Positions 47,564 through 57,311 of a DNA stretch of 64,000 nucleotides are shown here, in pieces. The position numbers were made by a program, and so were the translations under genes. The stretch covers positions 62,001 through 126,000 of the forward strand of contig KK211222.1 in NCBI GenBank assembly GCA_000621185.1, in the 5' to 3' direction. The DNA comes from Franconibacter pulveris DSM 19144. Lineage in GTDB: Bacteria; Pseudomonadota; Gammaproteobacteria; Enterobacterales; Enterobacteriaceae. The notes below the pieces were generated by a model. The model was not told where the DNA came from. It saw only the letters and a program-made list of their open reading frames with translations, and did no database searches. The stretch's first letter is position 1. The number at the start of each line of letters is the position of its first letter.

Positions 47564-47955
47564 GCATTAAACGTTATGGAACCGAAGGCGGCACCGGCAC
47601 CGGCGGGCAGCATCTGCCCTTCGCGCGCGCCGTGGAGGCGGGCGGCTGGCTCTATGTCTCGGGCCAAACGCCAATGAAAAACGGCGAAGTGGTGGAAGGG
47701 GGCATCGTCGAGCAGTCCAGGCTGGCTATCCAGAACTGCGTGGAGATCATGACCGAAGCGGGCTTTACGCTTGCGGACGTGGTGCACGTGAAGGTGATCC
47801 TGACCGACGCCCGCTATTTCACCTCTTTTAATAAAGTCTTTAAAGAATTTTTCGGCGACCATCCGCCTGCCCGCATCTGCTGCGTGGCGGATCTGGTGGT
47901 GGACTGCAAAGTGGAAGTCGACGTGACCTGCTATAACGCAGCGCGCGCCAAATAA
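47560..47955 (+). CDS. RidA-family enamine/imine deaminase of the D-amino-acid locus
   Basis: 131 aa. It has the RidA signature in the C-terminal half (PPARICCVADLVVDCKVEVDV, Arg and acidic residues) and the N-terminal core GGWLYVSGQTPMKNGEVVEG. Together with the PLP dehydratase-like enzyme it would hydrolyse the reactive enamine/imine. Its ATG overlaps the deacylase stop. 149 nt separate it from the symporter gene. Confidence 0.85.
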   Translation: MSIKRYGTEGGTGTGGQHLPFARAVEAGGWLYVSGQTPMKNGEVVEGGIVEQSRLAIQNCVEIMTEAGFTLADVVHVKVILTDARYFTSFNKVFKEFFGDHPPARICCVADLVVDCKVEVDVTCYNAARAK

Positions 47956-47987
47956 CAGAACGACCCGATAAAAAATGATGCGTACGT

Positions 47988-48009
47988 CAGGCGGATTTTA
48001 TTCCGCCTG
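47988..48009 (+). repeat. Hairpin between RidA and the symporter
   Basis: CAGGCGGA-TTTTAT-TCCGCCTG, a perfect 8-bp stem without a T tract. It may limit read-through, or be an operator for the RpiR regulator. Confidence 0.5.
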
Positions 48010-48104
48010 TATCCGGCTTCCCTGCGCCGTTTTCCGGGCGGCCGTTTCCTTCAACCTATACTCTTCGCGCGGGCGAAAGTATTTATACTGTCTGGACGTG
48101 AGCA

Positions 48105-49592
48105 ATGAATAATATGTCATTTCTGGTTTGGTTTACCGTATACGCCTGCGCCATGATAACGCTTGGCTGGTATGTTTCGCGGCATCAGAAAAATGGCGAT
48201 GACTTTCTGCTGGGCGGACGCTCATTGCCGATGATTTTAACCCTCGGCTCCACCGTCGGCACGATGGTGGGCACCGGTTCGAGCGTCGGCGCGGTGGGCT
48301 TTGGCTACACCAACGGCTGGGCGGGCATGCTTTACGGTCTTGGCGGCGCGGCGGGGATATTGCTGGTGGCGTGGTTATTTGCGCCGGTGCGTAAATTACG
48401 CTTTATGACCATGAGCGAAGAAATTTCTTATTACACCGGCGGCAGCAAAATAATTAAAAACCTCGTGGCGGTATTAATATTTATCGCCTCTATTGGCTGG
48501 CTGGGGGCGCATATTCTCGGCGGCGGTTTATATCTCGCCTGGGCAAGCGGAATAGATATTAATGTCGCCAAAATTATTATTGCGCTGGCGTTTGTGGTGT
48601 ATGTCGGCATTGGCGGCTATTCCGCCGTGGTCTGGATAGATACTATCCAGTCAGTTGTCTTGTTCGTCGGCTTTATTTTAATGGCGGTGCTGGCAGTGCA
48701 GCATGTGGGCGGCTGGGCCAACATCCAGCAGGCGGTCGACCCGGCGGCGCAAAGCCTCTTCGCGGTAGACAAACTTGGGTTTTTACCGGCCTTCTCGCTC
48801 GCCATGGTGATTGGCGTGGGCGTACTGGCGACCCCTTCTTATCGCCAGCGCATCTACTCCGCCAAAACCGTCTCTTCAGTGCGCCAGTCCTTCACCATCA
48901 CCGGGCTGCTCTATCTGCTGTTTTCCTTCCTGCCGGCCATTATCGGCATGGCGGTCTGGACGATGAATGACCATCTGGACAACAGCGGGTTCGCCTTCCT
49001 GTTCGCCACCCAGGTGTTGCCGCCTGCGCTGGCGATGGCGGTGCTGATTGCCGGGATGTCGGCCAACATGTCCTCCGGCAGCTCAGACGCCATCGCCGGG
49101 GTGTCGATTATTCTGCGCGACCTCTACACGATGATAACGGGCCATATGCCTGCCCCGGAGAAAGCCATTCGCCTGTCGCGTATTTTCCTCGTGCTGGTTA
49201 TCGCGCTGGCGCTGCTCTTTGCAATGACCTCGAACGACATCATTAGCTACATCACGAAGATGATATCGATGATCATGTCAGGAATGTTTATCTGCTCGAT
49301 TCTGGGCCGCTTCTGGACGCGCTTTAACTGGCAGGGCGCGCTAGCGGCGCTGGCGGGTGGGGCAGGGGCGTCAACGGTGGTGTTGATGAACGACAGCTGG
49401 CTCGCTTTCTGGGGCAACCCGTGTCTGCCTTCCGTGCTGACGAGCCTCGTCTGCGGCGTGGTCGTCACGCTGGTGACGCCTGCGAGCGCCCTTAGCCGCG
49501 AAGAGGCGCTGGAGATGATAACCCGCGAGCGCGAAAGCCAGCCGGAGGCGCCGCCGCTGCCGATTGGCAAACGCAAGGCGTCCCAGGGGTAA
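48105..49592 (+). CDS. Sodium:solute symporter (SSS family)
   Basis: 495 aa, about 13 TM segments. SSS features are visible: ADDFLLGGR-like GDDFLLGGRSLPMILTLGST, the GTGSSVGAVGFGYTNGWAGM region, and the conserved GVGVLATPSYRQRIYSAKT segment. It probably takes up the locus substrate (D-amino acid or N-acyl form). Located after RidA and followed by a convergent RpiR-family regulator. Confidence 0.85.
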   Translation: MNNMSFLVWFTVYACAMITLGWYVSRHQKNGDDFLLGGRSLPMILTLGSTVGTMVGTGSSVGAVGFGYTNGWAGMLYGLGGAAGILLVAWLFAPVRKLRFMTMSEEISYYTGGSKIIKNLVAVLIFIASIGWLGAHILGGGLYLAWASGIDINVAKIIIALAFVVYVGIGGYSAVVWIDTIQSVVLFVGFILMAVLAVQHVGGWANIQQAVDPAAQSLFAVDKLGFLPAFSLAMVIGVGVLATPSYRQRIYSAKTVSSVRQSFTITGLLYLLFSFLPAIIGMAVWTMNDHLDNSGFAFLFATQVLPPALAMAVLIAGMSANMSSGSSDAIAGVSIILRDLYTMITGHMPAPEKAIRLSRIFLVLVIALALLFAMTSNDIISYITKMISMIMSGMFICSILGRFWTRFNWQGALAALAGGAGASTVVLMNDSWLAFWGNPCLPSVLTSLVCGVVVTLVTPASALSREEALEMITRERESQPEAPPLPIGKRKASQG

Positions 49593-49629
49593 GCGTGAAA
49601 AACGCCTGGCGAGCGCGTATCGCCACTCC

Positions 49630-50493
49630 CTAGTCCCCCAGCGGCTGGCGGTCCACGCCGCCGCGGTGGCTGTCGAGGGCAAGCTTGATGCGGCGCAGGC
49701 GGTCTTTCGTTTGCGCCTTATTCGCCATCGCCAGTTCGGTGGCGAGCACATCCACCATCGCCAGCATCGCGTAGCGCGAGGTGCTGGGCTTGTAGATGTA
49801 GTCGTTCTCCCGCACCAGCAGCGGCAGCACCAGGTCCGCCTGCTCGGCAAGCGGCGTTTCAAGCGGGGTAATGGCGATGACTTTCGCGCCGTACTGGCGG
49901 GCTATCGCCGCGCTTTCGGTTATCTCCGGCGTGAACCCGCCAATGGAGAGCGCCAGCACCACATCCTTTGGCGTCACCGCCGAGCACATCATGCGCACCA
50001 GCAGGCCGTCATTCTGGCTGACCACCGGCAGTCCCAGACGAAACAGGCGATGCTGTAACTCCTGAGAACAGATAGTGGAGCCGCCGCCCATACCGATGGC
50101 GAGAATTTGTCGCGCCTGGCTAAGCCAGCTGACCGCGGTGTTAAGCGACTCGCTGTTAAGCGCCCGGCGATTGGTCTCCAGCACGCTGATTATCGATTCA
50201 TAAATGCCCTGCACGCCTTCCAGGTCCGGCACTTCCAGGATAAAGCGCTGCCCCACGGCGAGCGACTGCGCCAGCTTGATTTTCAGCTCGCGCACATCCT
50301 TGCAGCCCAGGGCGCGGGCGAAGCGGGTGACTGATGCCTGGCTGGTGCCGGTCAGCCGCGCCAGTTCGGCGATGGGCAGGTCCGCCGCGGCGGCGATGTC
50401 GTCAAGGATAAACTGGGCGATGCGCTTCTCGGTGGCGGTCAGTTCCACAAAGCGGTCGGTAATGCAGGAGATGATGTCAATGGAGTAGGCCAT
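49630..50493 (-). CDS. MurR/RpiR-family transcriptional regulator
   Basis: 287 aa. N-terminal HTH_6 domain (LTATEKRIAQFILDD...LARLTGTSQASVTRFARALG) and C-terminal SIS domain. The SIS motif reads IGMGGGST. Such regulators sense phosphorylated sugars or other metabolites. Convergent with the symporter operon and divergent from mqo; inferred to control the D-amino-acid locus. Confidence 0.85.
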   Translation of the reverse strand: MAYSIDIISCITDRFVELTATEKRIAQFILDDIAAAADLPIAELARLTGTSQASVTRFARALGCKDVRELKIKLAQSLAVGQRFILEVPDLEGVQGIYESIISVLETNRRALNSESLNTAVSWLSQARQILAIGMGGGSTICSQELQHRLFRLGLPVVSQNDGLLVRMMCSAVTPKDVVLALSIGGFTPEITESAAIARQYGAKVIAITPLETPLAEQADLVLPLLVRENDYIYKPSTSRYAMLAMVDVLATELAMANKAQTKDRLRRIKLALDSHRGGVDRQPLGD

Positions 50494-50712
50494 ATGCAGT
50501 ATCAGTCAGCGTTTGGGGGAATGATACTTTGTACCATAACTTGCATTTAAAGGCGGAAACAATCTCCGCTTCGCCCGGTCGGGAAGGGGGCGCCACCCTG
50601 TGTTGTCACATAAACACGTATATAAAGTAGGGCTGTTAACATTTTGTTGAAAATGGCTTTCAATTGTTAATTTACCTGTTAAAATAATTGCCTAATTTTT
50701 CAAATGTAGTTG

Positions 50713-52380
50713 ATGATTTTTACGCAAATGCCACAACATAAACAGATTGTTCCTGCTTTATCCCTTCTTGCAGTACTTGTTGCTTCAAATGCTTACGCAG
50801 AAAACACCACGGAAAAAACCGATGTGCTGTTAATCGGCGGCGGCATCATGAGCGCGTCTCTGGGCACCGTGTTACAGGAAATTCAGCCTGACTGGAAACA
50901 GATAATGGTTGAGAAACTCGACGGCGTTGCGCTGGAGTCCTCTAATGGCTGGAACAACGCCGGTACGGGCCACTCCGCCAACATGGAGCTGAACTACACG
51001 CCGGAGCGTCCGGACGGCACCATCGACGTGAGCAAAGCGCTGGAGATCAACGAAGCGTTTATGATCTCTCGCCAGTTCTGGTCCACCCAGGTGAAACGCG
51101 GCGTGCTGCATGACCCACACTCCTTTATCAACTCCACGCCGCACATGAGCTTTGTCTGGGGCGATAACGTGGATTACCTGGCGAAGCGTTATAAAGCGCT
51201 GCAGCAGACGACGCTGTTCCAGGGGATGGAGTTCTCCACCGATCAAAACCAGATCAAAAAATGGGCGCCGCTGATTATTGAAGGCCGCGATCCTAAGCAG
51301 AAAGTCGCCGCCACCTGGACACCGGTCGGCACCGACGTCAACTACGGCGAGATAACCCGTCAGCTGGTGGGCAGCCTGAAGAAGCAAAACAACTTCAAGC
51401 TGGAAACCTCCTCTGAAGTCACGGACTTCAAACGCAACGACGACAACTCCTGGCATGTCACCATCACCGATGTGAAAAGCGGCGATGAGCGTGCGATAGA
51501 CGCGAAGTATGTGTTTATCGGTGCAGGCGGCGGGGCGCTGAAGCTGCTGCAGAAAACCGGCATTCCGGAAGCGGATAACTACGCCGGCTTCCCGGTGGGC
51601 GGCTCGTTCCTCGTGAGCGAAAACCCGGAAATCGCCCGTCAGCACGGCGAGAAAGTGTATGGCCAGGCGTCCGTAGGCGCGCCGCCGATGTCGGTACCGC
51701 ACCTGGACGCCCGTTTCCTTGACGGCAAGCGCGTCGTGCTGTTTGGGCCGTTCGCGACCTTCTCCACCAAGTTCCTGAAAAACGGTTCATTCTTCGACCT
51801 GCTGAGCACCACCACCACCAAAAACGTTATCCCGATGACCGATGTCGGCCTGGATAACTTCGATCTGGTGAAATACCTGATTGGTCAGGTGATGTTAAGC
51901 GACGAAGACCGCTTCGACGCGCTGAAAGAGTACTATCCGTCCGCGCGTAAAGAAGACTGGAAACTGATCCAGGCTGGCCAGCGCGTGCAGATCATCAAGA
52001 AAGATCCCGAGAAAGGCGGCGTGCTGAAACTTGGCACCGAAATCGTGACCGATGAGCAGAAAACCGTGGCGGCGCTGTTGGGCGCTTCTCCGGGCGCATC
52101 CACCGCGGCGCCTATCTCACTGAACGTTATCAAGCAGCTCTTCCCGGAGCAGTACAAGTCCGCCGAGTGGCAGAGCAAGCTGCGTGAAATCGTACCGACC
52201 TACGGCCAGAAGCTGAACGGCAACGTGGCGCTCACTCAGCAGGTCTGGGATGAAACCGCCGCTACGCTGCAGCTGACCAAGCCGCCGGTGATTCAGATGA
52301 AAGAGGCGCAGCCGTCCATGCCGCAGGCAAAACCGGCGCAAGCCGAGAAAGCGCCTGCCCAGCATGACATGGCGCTGTAA
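50713..52380 (+). CDS. mqo: Malate:quinone oxidoreductase
   Basis: 555 aa from ATG 50713 (a TTG lies just before). FAD-dependent membrane-associated enzyme oxidising malate to oxaloacetate with quinone. FAD motif [18 protein letters not shown] near residues 38-55; [20 protein letters not shown] and [14 protein letters not shown] are typical. N-terminal leader [22 protein letters not shown] is unusually hydrophobic. No clear Shine-Dalgarno is seen for either start. A strong terminator follows. Confidence 0.94.
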   Translation: MIFTQMPQHKQIVPALSLLAVLVASNAYAENTTEKTDVLLIGGGIMSASLGTVLQEIQPDWKQIMVEKLDGVALESSNGWNNAGTGHSANMELNYTPERPDGTIDVSKALEINEAFMISRQFWSTQVKRGVLHDPHSFINSTPHMSFVWGDNVDYLAKRYKALQQTTLFQGMEFSTDQNQIKKWAPLIIEGRDPKQKVAATWTPVGTDVNYGEITRQLVGSLKKQNNFKLETSSEVTDFKRNDDNSWHVTITDVKSGDERAIDAKYVFIGAGGGALKLLQKTGIPEADNYAGFPVGGSFLVSENPEIARQHGEKVYGQASVGAPPMSVPHLDARFLDGKRVVLFGPFATFSTKFLKNGSFFDLLSTTTTKNVIPMTDVGLDNFDLVKYLIGQVMLSDEDRFDALKEYYPSARKEDWKLIQAGQRVQIIKKDPEKGGVLKLGTEIVTDEQKTVAALLGASPGASTAAPISLNVIKQLFPEQYKSAEWQSKLREIVPTYGQKLNGNVALTQQVWDETAATLQLTKPPVIQMKEAQPSMPQAKPAQAEKAPAQHDMAL

Positions 52381-52392
52381 GTAAAGCCTGAC

Positions 52393-52428
52393 AAAAACCC
52401 CCGTCGCCCTGCGCCGGGGGTTTTTTTA
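52393..52428 (+). terminator. mqo terminator
   Basis: AAAAACCCCCG-TCGCCCTGCG-CGGGGGTTTTTTT-type hairpin immediately after mqo. Confidence 0.9.
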
Positions 52429-52464
52429 TGGCCTGAAGAGGGAAAGAAAGGCGGCGCGGAGCCG

Positions 52465-53298
52465 ATGAGCTACACTGATCGCTTGCAACCCTTTGTTAGC
52501 GAACGGCCTTTACCGATTAGCGGTCTTTCAGGGAATAAAAAAGCGATGATGAACGATCCGCTGTCACTGAAGCTCAGCCCCGGCGCTATCGACATGGCTA
52601 AGCTGCTGGCGCTGCTGGCCATGGTTATCGACCACGCCAACACCATTTTTCTCTCTCCCTCCAGGCCTGAGCTGTTCGCCTTCGGGCGCATGGCTTTCCC
52701 GCTGTTCGCGCTAATCTGGGCATTAAACCTTCACCGCCAGCCGTCGCGTTTGCAGGCGCGGGCGAATCGGCTGTGGCTCTGGTCGTTCATCACCCAGCCG
52801 GTTTTCTGGCTGGCGTTTCGTGAAATCCACTACGGATATGCGCTGAATATTCTGTTTGTTTTCGCAGGCGTAACGCAGCTCTTCGCCTGGGCATACCGCT
52901 ACCAGCAGCGGGGCGTGGCGGCCGGGACGGTGCTGCTGTGCCTGCTCGTCTGGCCGCTTAATTTCGCCAGCTACGGGCCACAGGGGATTATCCTGACCCT
53001 CTCGCTGGCGGTGCTCTTTTCGCCGGAACTGCAGCGCTGGCGCGCGCTGAGTCTGACTGGCGCCGTCGTCGCGCTGTTGATGTTAAACGGCATGTACCGC
53101 GTTGCGCAGCAACCGCTCGATACGCTGACGTATTACATTCTGCCTACGTTAGTCTTGCCTTTCGCCGGGCTGTATCTGGCCGCGAGGCTCAGGCCGGAAG
53201 GGTCGCCGCGCTTTCTGCCGCGGCAGTTTTTCTACTATGCCTATGCCGGGCATCTGCTGATCTACGGCGTGCTGCTCACGATACTGGAGAAAGCCTGA
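52465..53298 (+). CDS. TraX-family membrane acetylase (orphan)
   Basis: 277 aa. Seven to eight TM segments. The N-terminal SPGAIDMAKLLALLAMVIDH matches the F-plasmid TraX pattern (IxKTxALxxMVxDH), which N-acetylates F-pilin. No other tra gene is in the window. Start at 52465 was kept because F TraX also has an approximately 30-residue cytosolic lead; an ATG at 52546/52549 cannot be excluded. Confidence 0.8.
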   Translation: MSYTDRLQPFVSERPLPISGLSGNKKAMMNDPLSLKLSPGAIDMAKLLALLAMVIDHANTIFLSPSRPELFAFGRMAFPLFALIWALNLHRQPSRLQARANRLWLWSFITQPVFWLAFREIHYGYALNILFVFAGVTQLFAWAYRYQQRGVAAGTVLLCLLVWPLNFASYGPQGIILTLSLAVLFSPELQRWRALSLTGAVVALLMLNGMYRVAQQPLDTLTYYILPTLVLPFAGLYLAARLRPEGSPRFLPRQFFYYAYAGHLLIYGVLLTILEKA

Positions 53299-53721
53299 TC
53301 AGTTTCGCCCGCGCGCCTTCTCCAGCCCTTCGAAGATCAGCATGCCCGCCACCATCGCGGCGACGAACGCGATGCCTTTAACCTCGCCGAGCCCCATCAG
53401 CACCAGGCCCGGTCCAGGGCAGATCCCCGCCAGGCCCCAGCCCACGCCAAACAGCACCCCGCCGCCGAGCAACCGGCCATCAATACGCCGTGTTGCAGGG
53501 ATATGCATTTCGTCGCCAAAAACCGGGCGCACGCGCTTTTTCGCCATGCGAAAGGCGAAAAAGGCCACGCTGATGGCGCCGCCCATGACAAACGCCAGCG
53601 AAGGGTCCCACAGCCGGGTGATATCAAGAAAACCGAGCACCTTAGCCGGGTTGGCCAGGCCGCTAACGAGCAGCCCAATGCCAAACAGCAAACCGGCAAG
53701 CAACGCAAAGAGCGCATTCAT
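53299..53721 (-). CDS. YeeE/YedE-family sulfur-transport half-protein (second gene)
   Basis: 140-aa membrane protein with TM segments and the family signature LAGICPGPGLVLMG (conserved Cys). Start is ATG 53721 (MNALFALLAGLLFG) with GAAGGAG; a longer ORF runs into the preceding gene. Forms a two-gene unit with the next gene, their gap being only 11 nt; the pair corresponds to a split YeeE/YedE (PmpAB-type) protein. Its substrate may be a sulfur species such as thiosulfate or sulfide; this is family inference. Confidence 0.85.
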   Translation of the reverse strand: MNALFALLAGLLFGIGLLVSGLANPAKVLGFLDITRLWDPSLAFVMGGAISVAFFAFRMAKKRVRPVFGDEMHIPATRRIDGRLLGGGVLFGVGWGLAGICPGPGLVLMGLGEVKGIAFVAAMVAGMLIFEGLEKARGRN

Positions 53722-53732
53722 GGTGTTCTCCT

Positions 53733-54161
53733 TCAGCGCCCGCTGCCGAGCAGCCAGACGGTGAGAAACGCCACGGCGGTAAACGCCAGGGTGGCGACCA
53801 GCGAACGTGGCGAGAGCCGGGAAAGGCCGCACACGCCGTGGCCGCTGGTGCAGCCGGCGCCGTAACGCGTGCCGACGCCGACCAGCAGGCCCGCCAGAAT
53901 TATCAGCGGCCAGCCCGCGTCGATGCGGGTTTCCGGCAGGGTTGTAAAGAGGCGGTAAAGCCAGGGCGAGGCCGCCAGTCCCAGCAAAAAGGCGACTCGC
54001 CAGCGCTTATCGGGCGCGGCGGTGGAAAGAAGCCCGCCGAGGATGCCGCTTATGCCGGCCACCCGGCCGCAGAAGAGAATCAGCAGCCATGCGGCGGCGC
54101 CGATGAGCATTCCGCCGAAAAAGCTCTGCAGCGGGGTAAAGTGAGTAAGATCGAGAGTCAT
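53733..54161 (-). CDS. YeeE/YedE-family sulfur-transport half-protein (first gene)
   Basis: 142-aa membrane protein. Signature VGTRYGAGCTSGHGVCGLSRL holds two conserved Cys of the YeeE/YedE family. Starts MTLDLTHFTPLQSFFGGMLI. First gene of the pair with the 140-aa partner; convergent TraX follows downstream. Confidence 0.86.
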   Translation of the reverse strand: MTLDLTHFTPLQSFFGGMLIGAAAWLLILFCGRVAGISGILGGLLSTAAPDKRWRVAFLLGLAASPWLYRLFTTLPETRIDAGWPLIILAGLLVGVGTRYGAGCTSGHGVCGLSRLSPRSLVATLAFTAVAFLTVWLLGSGR

Positions 54162-54343
54162 GCTTCACGCCTTTTCCCGTGGTCGGGAGCGAAATGGAGA
54201 GTACGGACGGGCTTCAGCCTCCACAGGCTAGTGTAGTGTGCGGCAAAGGGGGAAGGTGCTGCGCGCTTCTCACTTCAGGGCGTCACAGGGCGCGAAGAGC
54301 GATTCAGGCGAGAAAGCGAGGCGGCCTCCCGCCTCTTCAGGTT

Positions 54344-55390
54344 TTACGGAATATAGCGTTGTTCGCGCAGCGCCTGCAGCCGGTCGATAAACATCTCTTC
54401 GCTGTCGATGCAGTCGGCGAAGCCGTGCTGGCGCGCTTTAATGGTGCTGGTGATATTGTCGAAGGTGGTTTTCAGAATGAAATCCCCGAACCGCCAGGAG
54501 ACTACTTTTTCGTAAGGGTAAGGTTGTAGCCCGTGCGTCCGGGTAAGTTGCTCCCACAAAGGCCCTTTGTCCGCCATCATCTGCTCAAGGGAGAGAGGGA
54601 ACGGCTCGCCGACCGGCACGTCAAAAAAGGCGGCGATGCGCGGCCAGACGCGCGACCAGCGGAAATAGTCGCCGTTGGTGATATTAAACACTTCGCCCCG
54701 GCAGGCCTCGTTCTCGCCCGCCCAGTCGATGGCGCTGGCGAGAATGCGCGTGTCGGTGACCTGGTAGAGCACATCGTATGCTTCGCGCGGGCCGGGGAAG
54801 GACATGGGCACGCCCAGCGCCTTCGCCAGCGTTCCGTAGACGGCAATCACCATCAGCAGGTTCATCGGGTTGCCCACCGCCATGCCGATGACCGCCTCCG
54901 GGCGCAGCGCGGTCCATGACCAGGCTTTGCCGACAGCGCGTTCGCGCAGAAAATCTTCCTGATCGTAATAGAAGTTCGGCGGCATATGACGCGGGTCGCT
55001 CTCTTTCGCCGGCGACGGGAAGGCGCCGATATGCGCGCCATAGGCTTTCCCGCCCTGCATCAACGTTACGTGCTTCAAATGCGGCGCTTTCGCTTCCAGC
55101 ACCTCCACCAGGTTTTTCAGCATCAGCAGGTTGGTTTCCACCAGTTCGGCGGGGGTGGGTTTCTCCTGGTAAGCGGCGAAAACCAGGTGGGTGGCTTCCG
55201 GTACCTGGGCGAGCATCGCTTCGCAGGCATGCCTGTCGGTGAGATCGACCGGCAGGTGTCTTGCGCGGGTGGGAAAATCGGGCTGGCTGCGCGAAAGCGC
55301 GACCAGCTCCACATCCTGCTCTTCAAAATGGGCCAGCACGCCGCGCCCGATTACGCCTACGGCGCCGGCGACAACAACGGTTTTTTTCAT
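54344..55390 (-). CDS. SDR-family oxidoreductase, PRISE-like
   Basis: 348 aa from ATG 55390 (MKKTVVVAGAVGVIGRGVLA) with GGAGTCGTT; the frame upstream of this ATG is not coding. Rossmann GxxGxxG (GAVGVIG) and NADPH-binding SRS at the end of beta-2. The NFYYDQEDFL segment and the atypical catalytic region (HVTLMQGGKAYG) resemble progesterone 5-beta-reductase/iridoid-synthase-like enzymes (PRISE), which reduce activated enones. Natural substrate unknown. Confidence 0.75.
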   Translation of the reverse strand: MKKTVVVAGAVGVIGRGVLAHFEEQDVELVALSRSQPDFPTRARHLPVDLTDRHACEAMLAQVPEATHLVFAAYQEKPTPAELVETNLLMLKNLVEVLEAKAPHLKHVTLMQGGKAYGAHIGAFPSPAKESDPRHMPPNFYYDQEDFLRERAVGKAWSWTALRPEAVIGMAVGNPMNLLMVIAVYGTLAKALGVPMSFPGPREAYDVLYQVTDTRILASAIDWAGENEACRGEVFNITNGDYFRWSRVWPRIAAFFDVPVGEPFPLSLEQMMADKGPLWEQLTRTHGLQPYPYEKVVSWRFGDFILKTTFDNITSTIKARQHGFADCIDSEEMFIDRLQALREQRYIP

Positions 55391-55523
55391 AACGACTCCA
55401 GTAAACCTGACGCCCGGTGGGCGAAAAGACCAAACTGGAAGTGTTGTTGCCAGGCGCGCGGGCGTCAAATTAAGGCGCAGGAAAAGCCCTCCGGGGCGTG
55501 GTCCCCGGAGGCGAGCTGAAGGC

Positions 55524-56240
55524 TCAGTAAGGGCTGGCGGTAGGGCGCACGATGATTTCGCTAACGTCGACGCCATCGGGCTGCGCGATGGCCCAGCCTA
55601 TCGCTTTTGCAATGGCCTCGGCAGGCAGCGCGACGCGGCGGAAATCCACCATCGCTTCCCGTGCGGAAGTATCGGTAATGTGGTCCGCCAGCTCAGATTC
55701 CACCACGCCCGGGCTTACCACCGTGACGCGAACGGTATCGGTCTCCTGGCGCAGCCCGTCCATAATGGCGCGAACGGCGAATTTACTGGCGCAATAGACG
55801 GCGCAGGAAGGCCAGACCAGGTGCGCGCCTATCGACGCGACGCTGATAATCTGCCCCTGCTTTTGCTGCTCCATGACGGGGAGCACGGCGGCGATGCCGT
55901 GCAGCACGCCGCGAACGTTGACATCCAGCGTCTGGTTCCACTCATCGGTTTTGAGGGCTGAAAGCGGCGAAAGCGGCATAATCCCGGCGTTATTAACCAG
56001 CACGTCGATGCGGCCATACTGCGTCAGCGCGTGCTGCGCCATTTTTTGCAGATCTTCAGGTCGGGTCACGTCCACCGCCAGATAGTCGATATTGCTGAAC
56101 TCCTGGCTCAGCGCCTGTAAGCGATCCGTACGGCGGGCGCCGATAATTAACTGATGACCTTCGCGGGCGAGCAGGCGAGCCGTCGCTTCGCCGATACCGC
56201 TGCTGGCGCCGGTGAGCAGAATAACTTTTGACGTTTGCAT
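55524..56240 (-). CDS. Classical short-chain dehydrogenase/reductase
   Basis: 238 aa. TGASSGIG (nucleotide binding), NNAG, catalytic Ser and YxxxK (YCASKFAV) and PG motif after it are all present. Substrate unknown. Divergent from an AraC regulator which probably controls it. The PRISE-type gene lies downstream, so the two reductases may be one operon. Confidence 0.85.
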   Translation of the reverse strand: MQTSKVILLTGASSGIGEATARLLAREGHQLIIGARRTDRLQALSQEFSNIDYLAVDVTRPEDLQKMAQHALTQYGRIDVLVNNAGIMPLSPLSALKTDEWNQTLDVNVRGVLHGIAAVLPVMEQQKQGQIISVASIGAHLVWPSCAVYCASKFAVRAIMDGLRQETDTVRVTVVSPGVVESELADHITDTSAREAMVDFRRVALPAEAIAKAIGWAIAQPDGVDVSEIIVRPTASPY

Positions 56241-56420
56241 CGTTTTATCTCCATAGCTGAGTGGGATAGTTCATGAACGATGCTAAAGCGTGCGCAGCGG
56301 ATAAAAAAGCGCCATTCTTATCGCATGATTGCCTGATCCTGTCGGGGGGCTTCCCCTTTCGGGCGCAGAGCGGCAAAGTTGTTGCACATTCATAACTCAC
56401 GCCACAGAGGAGGGTGCCGA

Positions 56421-57311
56421 ATGAACGAAATGATCGCGCTGCTGGAAAAACTGGCGCCGCAGGAGGGGTACACACGCTCGTTGCTGGATTGCGTGCGATT
56501 TATGCGCTCAGACCGCCCGCTGGGCCGCACGCCGGTGGTTTATGAACCCTGCATCGTGATTGTCTGTCAGGGGGCGAAGCGGGGCTATCTGGCGGACAAA
56601 GTCTACCATTACAACCCGCAGCATTACCTGGTGCTCTCCGTCCCGCTGCCGTTCTCCACCGAGACGGAAGGCAGCCCGCAGGCGCCGCTGCTGGGTGTTG
56701 CGGTTTCGCTGGATATGACTGTGCTTTCAGAGCTGGTGATGTCGCTTGGTCACGCCCAGGCGAGCTACCACGAGGCGCCGGAAGGCATCATCTCCACGCC
56801 GCTGGATGAGAGCCTGACCGACACCACCCTGCGCCTGCTGCGCGTGCTTTCCTCACCGCAGGAGGCGCGCATCCTCGGGCCGCAGGTGGTGCGCGAGCTT
56901 TACTACCGGGTGCTGGTGGGGGAGCGCGGCGGCGCAATCAAAGCGGCGCTGGCAAGCCAGGGACATTTCGCCTCCATTTCCCAGGTTCTGTTGCGCATAC
57001 ATGACGATTACTCGCAGCCCTTTAACATCAGCGAGCTTGCAAGCGAAGCGGGGCTCAGCGTGCCGGTTTTTCACCGGCAGTTCAGGGCCGTCACGCGCAC
57101 CACGCCGCTGCAGTATATTAAATCCGTGCGTCTGAACCAGGCGCGGCTGCTGATGATCCGCGACGATCTCAGCGCCGCATCCGCCGCTTTCAAAGTCGGC
57201 TATGAAAGCCCTTCGCAGTTTAACCGCGAGTTCCGCCGTTTGTTCGGGCGAAGCCCGGGGGAAGAGGCGCGGGAGATGAAAGCGTCGCTGGCGCTGCTGC
57301 CTGCGGTGTAA
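56421..57311 (+). CDS. AraC-family regulator with N-terminal cupin-like domain
   Basis: 296 aa. N-terminal domain (PF06719-type, IVIVCQGAKRGYLADKVYHY...), then two HTH motifs: FNISELASEAGLSVPVFHRQF and SAASAAFKVGYESPSQFNREF. Start MNEMIALLEKLAPQEG at 56421 has AGAGGAGGG. Divergent from the SDR gene. Confidence 0.88.
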   Translation: MNEMIALLEKLAPQEGYTRSLLDCVRFMRSDRPLGRTPVVYEPCIVIVCQGAKRGYLADKVYHYNPQHYLVLSVPLPFSTETEGSPQAPLLGVAVSLDMTVLSELVMSLGHAQASYHEAPEGIISTPLDESLTDTTLRLLRVLSSPQEARILGPQVVRELYYRVLVGERGGAIKAALASQGHFASISQVLLRIHDDYSQPFNISELASEAGLSVPVFHRQFRAVTRTTPLQYIKSVRLNQARLLMIRDDLSAASAAFKVGYESPSQFNREFRRLFGRSPGEEAREMKASLALLPAV

